From: Cristatella mucedo
Taxonomy: Eukaryota; Bryozoa; Phylactolaemata; Cristatellidae
DNA: 64,000 nt
Assembly (NCBI GenBank): GCA_009760855.2
Contig: WPIO01000132.1
Location: 188,001-252,000 of the forward strand
Direction: 5' to 3'
The notes under the pieces were generated by a model. The model searched no databases. It saw nothing but the letters and a program-made list of their open reading frames with translations, and was not told the origin of the DNA. This document shows positions 39,861-50,868 of the stretch, piece by piece (position 1 is the stretch's first letter; each line of letters opens with the position of its first letter). The translations under genes were made by a program, and so were the position numbers.

Positions 39861-40904
39861 GCTATCAAATGGCAACATGTCACCTCCTGATTTTAAGACG
39901 CTCCAAAAGAAGCGGAAGAAAACCTACGTGTTCCGCGCAGCCTCTTCTCTTTCAAGGTGAACTTTACTTTGTGCGATAGTGCATAAGTAAATGAGCACGT
40001 CGTCATTAAGGGAAACGTAGCCGCGACCATCTGAATCTTGTCCCAGTTTTTTCTGCGTATTGTGCTTACCTGTGCACGATTGATTGAGTCTTACTTAAAG
40101 AGGGCCGTAATTGCCAGTGGCTGTGAGTCCTATGTGTGGTTGTGCATGCTTGTCTTAGCATGATAATTGTGTGCTTTTACATGCTTGCCCAAGCAAGGCA
40201 TCTTGCTTTTTTATTAACTACTGGTTACTGCTTCTCTCCAAGCGATTTTTAAAAGCGCCATACTAGCAATTAATTTCTCGTTAAGAGATATGAAAAAAGT
40301 ATTATTATGGTAAATTTATAGACTGAAACTGATTGAATTTAAAAAAATCTAATAGCTTTGGCTTCACTGGTATTTTTACTATTTTCTAGTAGCAGAAAGA
40401 ACTTTATCGCATCCAAACAGTTAAGTATATGAAAATACTGAAACCTTGGAACGCCACATCAGCCTGGGCATGACAGCCACGGAGATTATTATTGGTACCT
40501 GAGTTACGACTAATAGAAACTGGATTTTTCATATGTTATAATCAGTCGATTATGCCTCGGGCTTTGAGCTAGCCAGCTGTAGTCTATGCAACGAGGTAGT
40601 GAGTTTTACACTACGGAAGATAACGAAAACTCGTGCTACTCAGCGGCATTCAAATAGACGGGTCTGCATTAGCGACGCGGACTTGCTTTTTTTTAGGTAC
40701 CTCACTCTCTATTGCTGCGGCGCTCTGCTAACCCTCTCCTAGCCTCATATATTATGAAAGCGGCTGTAGCTCGTCAGACGAGCTTCCAAGTTGCCCCCTT
40801 CGCAGGTATTTGTCAAGCATTGGCAAAGACTTGTCGCAGTTTTTGTGGCTAGCGACTATAGTGGAGAAGTCTTCAGTGCACGCTTGTTAAATTTTTTTAT
40901 CGGA

Positions 40905-41000
40905 ATAATAATTTTAATAAAATTATGCCTTTTTATATGGCGTCATCAGAGAACTCGGAGAATCATTTTCTAGGCACTTTGCATATGCTGGATAACCGAG
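40905..41000 (-). mobile_element. LINE family A 3' tail, minus strand
   Basis: The stretch agagaactcggagaatcatt and the following ttctaggcactttgcatatg match the tail at 41400. Confidence 0.65.
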
Positions 41001-41365
41001 GATCCTTAAAAATCACTTTGTCATTTGCGTCTCATTCCTTATGAATTTCGGCGAACATCGTTTCTGAACCATGGCATACTCAAAGCCACAGTAAGGCAAT
41101 ACTAATAGTGTGAATAGGCAATACTAATAAAGTGTTATCAAACAATTGGGATCTACCGATGGGCTTACCCAAAATGTGGCATTAAAAAAGCGTAATCTCC
41201 TAATGAAATAAAATCAATTGTGGAGTAATACCTAATCAAAATTTAGCTTATTCCAGAACATTATTATACCAAAATCATGTAAATTCTAAATAGACACTCA
41301 GTTTTAGTAATTCAGAAGGTTTGAATGGAGGCTAAACTAAATTTAGTAGCATTTAAATGGGACCT

Positions 41366-41640
41366 AATAATAATAATATCAATAATCTATTTGATATAGT
41401 GCCCTCAAAGAACTCGGAGAATCATTTTCTAGGCACTTTACATTTGCTGCAAATGAAGCATGATCGAATAATTAGTGGTAGCTTGCTCAATAAACAATTA
41501 TACTCACAGTGGTTAGGTGTGATGGGTCAGCATGCAAGTGTGGTTAGTGGCAGCATTCACAGTGTCTGCATGCATAAGCACATAAAGACCGAATCACAGG
41601 GACACACTGGATGCTGTGATAAATAAGATTCATTAATCAG
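41366..41640 (-). mobile_element. LINE family A 3' tail and UTR, minus strand
   Basis: Starts taataataatatcaataatc, then gtgccctcaaagaactcgga, and the UTR segment ggttagtggcagcattcaca also present near 53050. Confidence 0.75.
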
Positions 41641-42344
41641 ATTGCTACTAATCTTTAGGCGTAGTTTACTCGATTTCCTGGTTAAAGATTTATCATGATC
41701 TTAATTCAAAGTAATGGCTAGCCTGCAATCTGCTGAGAGTAAACTTCGGAGACTGTTGCGAAGCTAGACCTTGGGTGTAATTACATGAGAGGAGTAGGGG
41801 ATTGCTCACTCCAATCAATCCAGAAGATGCGAAGAGCATTGAGATGACCTATTTAGAACAGCTGCAGCCCACGGTTGAAGCTGTGAAAGTTGAAACGGAC
41901 GCCCGATATAGGGCCTGGGAAGCCAAAACTTAAGATATGAGCTGAGAGATTGAAACTGATTGCTGGCAAAGTGAAGGTGTGTGCTATCCTACCTTGAATG
42001 ACGGGATACGGAGGAATGAAGAAGTATTGGGAATGAACGAATCGCACTTTCCGTACCAGTTATAGCGACCGCGAAGATTCCGATCTTACCTGCTCATGGG
42101 GTATCTGCAGTGCCAGTCACGTGATAATTTAAAGCCTCTTAGGCATTGGATGAGGAAGCATGTTTTGGCGATTGTCTATGCAGTGGCATTGCTATACGTC
42201 TTATTCAGATGTTTAATCACTGGAAAGACTGCTGGCTTGTCTCATGCGTTCTGAGTCTAATAGAATTCTTCCTGCGTTTGCCTGTTATAAGAAAGCTTGT
42301 TGGCGTTGGGTTCGAGGATAGATGTCACCAACGCTTAGCCATAA

Positions 42345-42585
42345 TGTGACTACTTATTCAGACACCGATGTATAGACAGACAGAGACGGGGAGAGTGAGT
42401 GAGATCGAGAAGAGGTCCTATCAGGTCGGACGGCAGGCAGATAAGTATGTTCCAGCTTAGCCCGAGCGGCTGGATGGAACTGGCCTTAGTCTGCCACAAC
42501 AAGACGATGTGTTTTCGGCCTGACAGACCTCGAGAGGGATTGCCCACACAGCTGGCAAGCGATTAGCTAGCCAGCGGTTGCTACA
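42345..42585. repeat. Direct repeat copy 1 (about 240 bp), LTR-like, TG...CA ends
   Basis: Begins tgtgactacttattcagaca and ends gccagcggttgctaca. Copy 2 lies 1,261 bp downstream in the same orientation and is highly similar. The TG/CA termini fit an LTR, but no target duplication, primer site or polypurine tract was found. Confidence 0.7.
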
Positions 42586-43605
42586 TTACTGCCGGCTTAG
42601 CGGTTAAGTTTAGAGGCACTATGAACTTAGCCGAGGTACAGCAAGCAGTTTCAAATAGGCGTTCAATTGCAGTAATGCAGTCTAAACACAGTTCCAGAGT
42701 AGCACCGATCAGTTGCTCAGCAGCACGATGGCATAAAGCAGCCTCATAAAAGCGTGTCGGCGAGCCTCTGCAAGTGCAGTCTTGGGAGTAAGCAATGCCG
42801 GCGCCTTGTGCAGTGAGACCGATTGGCTGTCTAGGGCTTGCAGGACATCGTCGTCAGGGTGCTCTCGTGGGTCGTCCTGACGTCAGATGTAATTCGTCAG
42901 CCAGTCATCGGTGGTAGCCGTGACAGCAGTGCAGCTGAGCTACTGTTGAGTATGAATTTGGAGGACAGACTGTTGGTCGAGATAGATGGTCGATACAGAC
43001 AGCCGGTCGGGTCGTCTTGCAGAGAAAATAAAGAGGCATGGTTGGCATTAATAAGGAATCGGTCGGTACGCTGCGACAATTGGTGATCGTAGGTAATTCG
43101 AACTATGTCCGACTGGAAACTTCATCTAATGTGTTAAAAGTAAGGCACTCGGCTGGAATCAGGGTGTCCTGTGTGAACGAGTATCCGGGCAGTCTAGGGA
43201 GACTTTGCCGAATCACTAAAAGGTGAACGCTCTTGCATGGGCGAGGGTGATGCAAAATATCTCCGGCCGGTAATCGACGTTAAGAAAATGGACCGCTGTG
43301 AGTCATGGAACTGCTGCTAACGCGAAGAAGAGGGCATTTGCAAATAAAGAAAAACTGCTTCGGTACGAAAACTAGCGTGAGTGAAAATCGCCTTCGGGAG
43401 GAAATGTTTATGGTCGAAACATACTCTAAATCTAATGGGCAGTGTCTTACGGTACATGTGTGACATGGTGAGATGACGTCAGGTAGAATGAGCGTATGTA
43501 TTCAGATGCTTCAGTTGTAGTTTCTTTGTTCGCATCATCAATCATCGATCGCCAGTTCTGACGTTGTGTACTCGTGGATGGATTGCTAACAACCCATAGT
43601 CAAGG

Positions 43606-43845
43606 TGTGACTATTCATTCAGCTACACTTGCAGGGACAGACAGAGCAGGGAGAGTGCGTGATGGAGAGAAGTCGTACGATCGGGTCGGACGGCAGGCAG
43701 ATAAGTGTGCGTCTGCTTAGCCCAGGCGACTGAGGGAACTGGTCTTTATCTGCCACAACAAGACGGATGTGGGTTAGGCATGACAGAGCTCGAGAGGAAT
43801 CGGCCTCACAGCTGGCAAGCGATAGGCTAGCCAGGCGTTGCTACA
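43606..43845. repeat. Direct repeat copy 2 (about 240 bp), LTR-like, TG...CA ends
   Basis: Begins tgtgactattcattcagcta and ends gccaggcgttgctaca. It shares ggtcggacggcaggcagata and ctgccacaacaagacg with copy 1. The 1-kb interior between the copies encodes nothing recognisable. Confidence 0.7.
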
Positions 43846-43896
43846 CGCTCATTCCTTTGCAGTGTGATAGTTTTTACAGGATTTCTTCTGCTATGA

Positions 43897-44545
43897 TTTT
43901 ACTTAGATCAAAAATTGATGAGTAAAGGACCTCGTTCTTCACGGACTTGCATGTCAAAATCAGGGAGTTATGACCGTGCTACCATGGCCGAATCGAGGTG
44001 TCGTAAAAGCATAAGTGAATTAGAGTTATTTCTCCAATTTGTAGAGACGTACATGCCTGGGCTGGAATTTACGTATCAAACGAAGTTGATGCACGATAGT
44101 GAGATACATGTAAGGATTAAGAACTTTCTTCGATACGTTCGACCTGTCGTGCTTTGATGTTTGGATAGGCGCCAAATCCAAATGAATGACCACATTTTAC
44201 CTTTTATAAGCCTACCTTTTGACTACAATTTGGGATCAGATAATAGAGATGGGGCTCAAACATGGAAGTTTACTTTTTTGCTTCAATATTGTGCCAAACA
44301 ATGTACCTTCTTTGAGTGTGTTTTGAGTATTTGCATTCATTTTGAATGCATTTGTGGCATTTCAAATGTAATGGGTGGAACGGAAGATGACGCTGTCTAT
44401 GACTAGAGGGACGACGAAGATGACGATAATAAAGTTTCCGCTAAATTTAAAGTTTGTGATATGAACGAGAAAGGCGAAGAGGGTGTCATCACAATTGCTG
44501 ATGCAGAGGATAGTGATAGTGACACGAGTGATTACTATAAGTCTT
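43897..44545 (+). pseudogene. Unidentified decayed reading frame with acidic C-terminus
   Basis: A single plus frame runs about 216 codons, broken only by TGA at 44155 and TAG at 44404. It contains SISELELFLQFVETYMPGLE, LPFISLPFDYNLGSDNRDGA and WKFTFLLQYCAKQCTFF. It ends in an acidic Asp/Glu/Ser-rich tail (RDDEDDDNK, DAEDSDSDTSDYY). Further coding-like pieces follow in other frames to about 45450 (FFSKDGFKDLAEAYKLVGS, FELFNASR-type region near 45210). I do not recognise the family; a mobile-element or viral-derived gene is possible but unproven. It begins 52 bp after LTR-like repeat copy 2. Confidence 0.4.
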
Positions 44546-45529
44546 GATATGGTTCAATTCATTCAGTTCTTGAATAAAAATTTTTTTTCCAAAGATGGAT
44601 TCAAAGATTTGGCTGAGGCTTATAAGTTGGTGGGGAGCTTATGCACGGTAAAATACGGGATCTAAATATGAGTTCAAACTCGATGCTACAGCTCACATAG
44701 AAAGGAAATTTGATCTACTCTAATTAAGTCAAATTAAACCAGCGTTCTAGTATATAGTTTTGCAACAAAGCACTTTAAAAATCATTAAAAAGGGTCTGTT
44801 CATTCATGTTGTTGCATAAATACCTCTCAATTTAGAAATAACACTTCAAAAGACTCGCCATCTAATGTCTTGCCCGAAAGACACTCAAAAAAAATTAACA
44901 TTAAAGTGACTCATTTGATTGAAAACTCTGAGAGGTCTCACAATCCAAATATTAATCTATTGGATATCTAGTTTTTTTTAAACGTCGCACTAATTCGGGC
45001 CTCAATAAAGCCTATTTCAACTATAGCAAGTGCTGAGTCTCAAGCAGTGATATCTCTTAAGGAACTTTCCAAGGTTTATGAAGTCGTGTGAAGATTAATA
45101 ATTGGTTATCTTAATTGAGTCTACTAAAAGAGCTCATACTGTGAAAACCACCCTGTACCACTCTCTATTTAGTATGCACAAGAACAAACGTAGTGTAGCT
45201 ATAGAGCTTTTTAATGCATCGCGGATAAAAGGGTTGTTCCAAACACATTCAAATCGGCTATCATTCGACTCATGCTTAGCAAGCCTTGATTGGATTTCGA
45301 GGTCCTAGCAAAGCATTCGTGAAAAGATTGTAGCTAAGCACATTTCGCATTTAATTGGCAAGAACGAACTCCACTACGCACAATATTTTTTTGGTTCTCC
45401 GGTACAAATCGGACTTCCTAATCAATAGGCCAGAAATAAAGAGAAAGAAGCTAGTTTTAAGCAGCTTATTTATTTTGGAGTGAGAACTATGAAAGTTTGA
45501 AATTCCGGGTTTTGCTGTTAGGCAAGATG

Positions 45530-45612
45530 TACACGAAGTGTTCGACTAATAGCACACGACCTAGATCGTGAAGAGTGACCAATTTACCCTCTGGGTTATC
45601 ACGGCCCATTGA
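45530..45612 (-). mobile_element. tRNA-derived SINE fragment, minus strand
   Basis: The reverse complement reads gggccgtgataacccagagg, then an ACGATCTAGGTCGTG block as in the SINE at 13485. Confidence 0.5.
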
Positions 45613-45718
45613 CACTATAGAGCAGTACCCAAGGAAGTGCAACAGAAAATATGCCTTAAAAGAGCAGTTTTGTTTGTGATAATGCGGAGCAGTAAATAGT
45701 CACGATGTTTGATTGACA

Positions 45719-45724
45719 TTTATT
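45719..45724 (-). terminator. AATAAA poly(A) signal candidate, minus strand
   Basis: Reads AATAAA on the minus strand directly overlapping the TGA stop of the candidate terminal exon at 45906-45724. Confidence 0.3.
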
Positions 45725-46619
45725 CAAGAGAATGCACACATCCACCCACCTGACGCATTTCGCTGGATGCGTTGATAACTTATGAAGACACGAGTAGAGT
45801 CGTATTTAACTAGGTTTCTGTGAAGATTTGAGAGACCAGCGCAGCGCGGTGCCCGCTCTTCGTGACCACAGTCGTGAGTCCTGCAGCAGCAGACTTCTTT
45901 TTTTCCTGCAGAAAACGGGGTAATCGTTTCCAGAGCTCTCCCCCCCCCTACATAAACGAGGATGGTGGATGGATCAGCCAAAATTACAATGTGCTCCATT
46001 AGTATACCAGGAGATGCATTGAGGTAAGTTTTACATTGCGACAGACGCCAGCTTTCGAACCGTCTGGAAAAAAGATAGTTAATTTCCTCGTCTACGATAT
46101 TCGCAAGCAGTTTCCTATTTAGCCAAGCAGAGTCCTAGTCACGGGCTCGCTATCAAAAACGCAATGGCAAAGGTTGCTCCATCCCAAATATCTAATTACG
46201 GCTCCTTTCGCGATAAAGTTGAGGGCGGCATCTGGAAAGCAAATATGTGTCATAGCTGTTAGCAAACCGCGTGATTATCTGTGGGGCGGAACGGGTGTAA
46301 GGGTGACTGCAAGCTGAAATGACTTGAAGGCGTGGCCTTGCATTTTTGTAGGCTACTGTCCAAATATCACCTCTTACCACTGTTGTTAACAATTTCTTGA
46401 CGATTTACGTGGGACGGGATTTGAATTTTGGCCAAAAACTTGTTCTCTTTATATCTAACCTGTATGTGCATCTGGTGAGATTGCCCAGAGTTCAGCGAGT
46501 GGCGAGGTTAGAATGTGGCTCGTTAATTGGCAGAACGATTTGAATGTTTTCCATTCAAACCACGCTTACTATGCACCTAAACAGTATAGCCTTGACGATT
46601 GGTCGCCACCACTTGACCT

Positions 46620-46960
46620 ACGGGCGAAACCAGTGATGACCTTACATCTTTTAAATCTAAGCTAAAAACGTATCTTTTCTTTTGCCCTGATTGCTTTTTT
46701 CTGGTGTGCGTTGCCGTGTACCCGATTCAGCGCTTATTGCAAGGTAGAGTTCTTAATAACCAGTGTGGACACGAGTGTCTTCATGTTCACTTTAGCATGC
46801 TGGCCTAATTACGACACTTAGTTGCTTTTCCAATGCTTTTTACTGTGCACGTGTCCGACTCCTTAAGTATATATTATCTCGCATCGAGTTATAAAGCACC
46901 CGGATAGAGATACATTTCACTTAGGGTGCTATGCAAATGAACTGCCATTATTATTAGCCG
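46620..46960 (+). mobile_element. LINE family A C-terminus and tail
   Basis: Plus frame DDLTSFKSKLKTYLFFCPDC is the typical L2 ORF2 end. The 3' UTR ends acttagggtgctatgcaaat and cattattatta. Confidence 0.72.
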
Positions 46961-48000
46961 ATTGATTGCCCGGAATTTGTAACTCCCTAGCTCGTATGCA
47001 AAGTCGAGTCGACTCCTTGGAATTCAGTTAAGTCCCGTGCTGGTCAGCAGTCATAGAAAAGTCGAGCCTTATTGTACTGCAGCCAAAAAAACTCCAGCTG
47101 ATCGCCTCAGTAGCAGGCCGCAAGAAATAAGCCGATTCAATCCGAATCGCTGTACCCGTATCGCGACAGAAGCCGAGCGGGAGGCTGCATTCTCAATTTC
47201 GACGACCGGACGCAGACCGCTTGACTCTCGCTTACCCATTAGAAGTCCACTGGGGTGTGTCCTGCTGGGAAAGCTGCCCTGCCGGCTTATTTAATCACGA
47301 CGGTACTTGAGCCAGACAAACGATATGATGCTTGCGATTGCGAAAGGTTTTGGCAACAGCAACCGACCGCTCCTGGATGAGGTGACGTTTCAGTATCGAC
47401 GGGGTCCGATCTTGTGCATCCGGGCATCTACCTCAGGAGCAAACCTATCTAAGCTGCATCTGCCGAACGGTTTCACTATCATTACTTGCAGAAACCTAGC
47501 ATAGGCAACCGAGGTGTACACAGTTTGCTGATTGGGACTTTAATAATTCGTTCGCCAGCTGAATGGGGTTTACCAGCGGTCATCTGTGAGTCTTTATGCG
47601 ACCGAAGCTCAACGTTTCGCATACTAGTAAAAGTGCTCAGAGGGTTCGCATACAAACTGTATTCCAAGTGCTAATTGGGAAGGCGTAGGCTATGGGTAAG
47701 GGTAGAAGCAGTGTTCGCTCGTTCGGAAAACATGTGTAACGCGAGTGCACGGAACGGACTTACATTCAGCAGAGCTTGTACGTGCAAGTGATTAAAAAGG
47801 CGCGTGGCTTCATTTGAGGCTATTTTTTACTGCCTTTTGGACAAAATTGGTGCACTAGAGTACTGCATTCAGGATTACTAGAATGCTGCCCAGTGAAATG
47901 CTTACAACTTAGAATAATAGTACTACGTGTTTAGAGTGATCTCGTAAAACGTATTTCTTTTCTAGGGATAGGATGGAGGCTGCAAAGGAATCATGATCAG
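46961..48000. other. Intergenic stretch, no assigned gene
   Basis: Open frames at 47037-47294 and 47307-47504 lack motifs and recognisable splice partners. Confidence 0.4.
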
Positions 48001-48009
48001 ACGGCTTGT

Positions 48010-48110
48010 TTTAAAGTGCATGGTGCCAATGCAAGCATAACATAGTTAGAGGTTACATGCACAGCGTCGACGCGTAAATATGATTAGCGGCAACGTACAA
48101 AATCATTAGG
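48010..48110 (-). mobile_element. LINE family A 3' UTR fragment
   Basis: tagttagaggttacatgcac and the following sequence match the tandem UTR units at 23865-23885. Confidence 0.5.
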
Positions 48111-48279
48111 ATACAGCAAATTCTGAAATAGAATAGCCGGCGGGTTATGACGAAATTAGTTGAAAGTCAGCCGAGTCGCTCTCTCGCGAAGAGCCTTGGC
48201 AGCACATGGAAGGCTTCGCACCTGGGCGGTCCCAGAGGCTCGCTTGGTTTCTCCCAGCTTCTCAGAGCTTGGTGCTCCA

Positions 48280-48287
48280 TGACGTCA
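48280..48287. promoter_or_regulatory. Perfect CRE palindrome TGACGTCA
   Basis: Full 8-bp CREB/ATF site in the context CCATGACGTCACT, about 1.05 kb upstream of the MAM gene start codon. Confidence 0.5.
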
Positions 48288-48370
48288 CTACGGAGCAGCG
48301 AGTGCAGCCACGAAGCGGCGAGCTGATGTGTACCCTGACGGGAAAACAGCTTCCGGTATATTGGCGGAAG

Positions 48371-48754
<384 letters not shown>

Positions 48755-49013
48755 ACGTCTCGTTCCCCACATAGTCGTATTCCTCAATTCTTTCGCCTTC
48801 GTACTTCGGCCTCAGTAGATCGTCGACGCCAGCTGCTACCGTCCTGTTCAAGTAAGTAGAGGACCTTTCTTTCTGTACCGCCGGCTGGCACCAGCCCGAT
48901 TGAGCTTCGTGGCTATTCGATCGCAATCGAGGGGGGGTTACTTCAAGCCAATATGGCAACGCATTCGAGAAGCGCACACAGTGGAGACCTTTCAACTGAG
49001 CAGAGAGATGCCA

Positions 49014-49021
49014 TGACGTCA
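49014..49021. promoter_or_regulatory. Second perfect CRE palindrome TGACGTCA
   Basis: Context GCCATGACGTCAAGC, about 230 bp upstream of the TATA box of the MAM gene. Confidence 0.5.
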
Positions 49022-49245
49022 AGCAGTGGACAACTGCCTCGTTCGAAGCCAGGCCACCTGATGGTCAGCACGTGCGCCTCGTACGGGTGTATTTATTTAT
49101 TTAGCTAGATTGGCCCACGCAGCAGCAGCTCCGCCAACTTTGTACACATTCATAAGGTAAATAGAAGCCACGCCTGCCTGTGTGGCGACTAGCCATCTGG
49201 GCGTTGGGGTGTCTTTTCTGCAGGTACACCTTTGGCAACCGCACG

Positions 49246-49252
49246 TATAAAA
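49246..49252 (+). promoter_or_regulatory. TATA box of MAM-domain gene
   Basis: TATAAAA, 86 bp upstream of the ATG at 49332. This fits a start site near 49276-49298 and a 5' UTR of roughly 35-55 nt. Confidence 0.6.
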
Positions 49253-49331
49253 CAAGATCGGTAGTAATCAAAGTCGCCTACTTGCTTTAACTCGTCACTC
49301 AGCCGCGGAGAGTACGCAGAGCATCTACACG

Positions 49332-49392
49332 ATGGACCCAGTCAAGCGGCTCGCGGTATTACTAGTTCTCGGATTGAAATGCTGGCAAGGAG
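49332..49392 (+). CDS. MAM gene exon 1: signal peptide
   Basis: ATG at 49332, 20 codons plus one nucleotide, donor gtaagt. Basic K5-R6 are followed by the hydrophobic core LAVLLVLGL. It is phase 1, as required to join the MAM exons. Confidence 0.72.
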
Positions 49393-49945
49393 GTAAGTGC
49401 TCGACGAATCGCGAATGAGATGAAGTGACCCTAAGGAGGCCTTAATTTTGCCGCGCCATACAATGCTAGCGATGCACTGGAACCGTTCCAGGTTCCGCTT
49501 CTTCATCCACAACGACGTGACCTGCGAGCGCCCTAGAAACCAAGCTAGCATTCCCCGTATATATGATTCTCGCGAAAGAATCTCCGTTTCGAAATTTCTT
49601 TCCAAGTCATAGTATTAGCTGACAGTGAGTAAATTACCAAATGCCAAGGGCGACCTGAACGAGATAGGGAAAAAGCATCACGCTGGTTAGCTAAACGTAT
49701 AAATGAATTGACAGTGCGAAAATTAAATATCTATAAAAGCAAGATATTGATGTTAAAGGCAAGAATCAGTGAGCACGACGAAAGGGGAGAGAGTTACTTG
49801 AGGTTAAAAGAAACAGAGAAACAGGGGAATGAAGGGTAAGCTGAGCGCTGACAGTTGCTTGGAAGAGATAACAGGAGAGAGGGTAGTAGGAGAGGAGAGG
49901 GGAGGAGACAGAAGAAAAGAGAAGAGACGTGAGAAAAGAAATGAC

Positions 49946-49983
<38 letters not shown>

Positions 49984-50836
49984 TATCATTATACTATTAT
50001 TTCATTTTAGATTATTCTATATTATCAGATTAATATTAATTATATAAGATAAAGATAGAAGAGATCCGCCGTTGAAAGACGAGAGAAGTAAGGAGCAGAT
50101 AGAAGACAGGAGATTGGGGATTGGAGCGAGGAGTTCAGAATGAAAGCAGAGGCGAGAGAAGAAGAGACAGAAGGAGAAAAGCGAGAGGTCAGACGAGATG
50201 ACACATGCCGAAACGACAGAGCCAAGTGTGGGATACTGCTCTATCGGTTGTTGCCTTAGCCTAGATTGCATACACTGTGCATTTAGGTCATCTGAAGATA
50301 AGTAGCGCATCGGATCTCAGGCTTTTTCACTCACTTTTAGGTCCATTATCGTGCGAGATCTTATCTATCGGAGCTAATTCCCAATCAGGCTTGGCCTCTT
50401 ACCATCTGCTCTTGTGACTCAAGTCATTTAGCTGTGCCTCGAAATAACCTCAAATTCTTTGGAGAACTAGCCTTCAGTTTACATAGTCCCAAAGCCTACA
50501 ATTCACTCCTTACGGACTTCACGACTTCCCAATACGTTACGATGTTTCACAAGGAGCTAAACGCTAGACATGTTCCTCACAGCAATATATGTGTGCGTCA
50601 GCATCTCTGACTATATATACTTGCTTCCATTTTCAGACTGTGTAAAGTGCTTAGAAACTGATTTAGTAACCTAAACGTTCTATACGTATCATGCTGACCC
50701 TGTGAATATCACCCCTAACCATGCTATTCATGTTTATCAAGCATGATATTACTCACCATTCAATCGCGCTTCCCTTTGCAGCAAATGTGAAGCGCCTAGT
50801 AAGAGATTGAGTTCTCTGAGGGAGCTTTATCAAGTG

Positions 50837-50868
<32 letters not shown>

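Noticed and set aside
40791-40973. 60-codon plus frame with hydrophobic end
   Set aside because: Overlaps an antisense LINE family A tail; hydrophobicity comes from the AT-rich tail.
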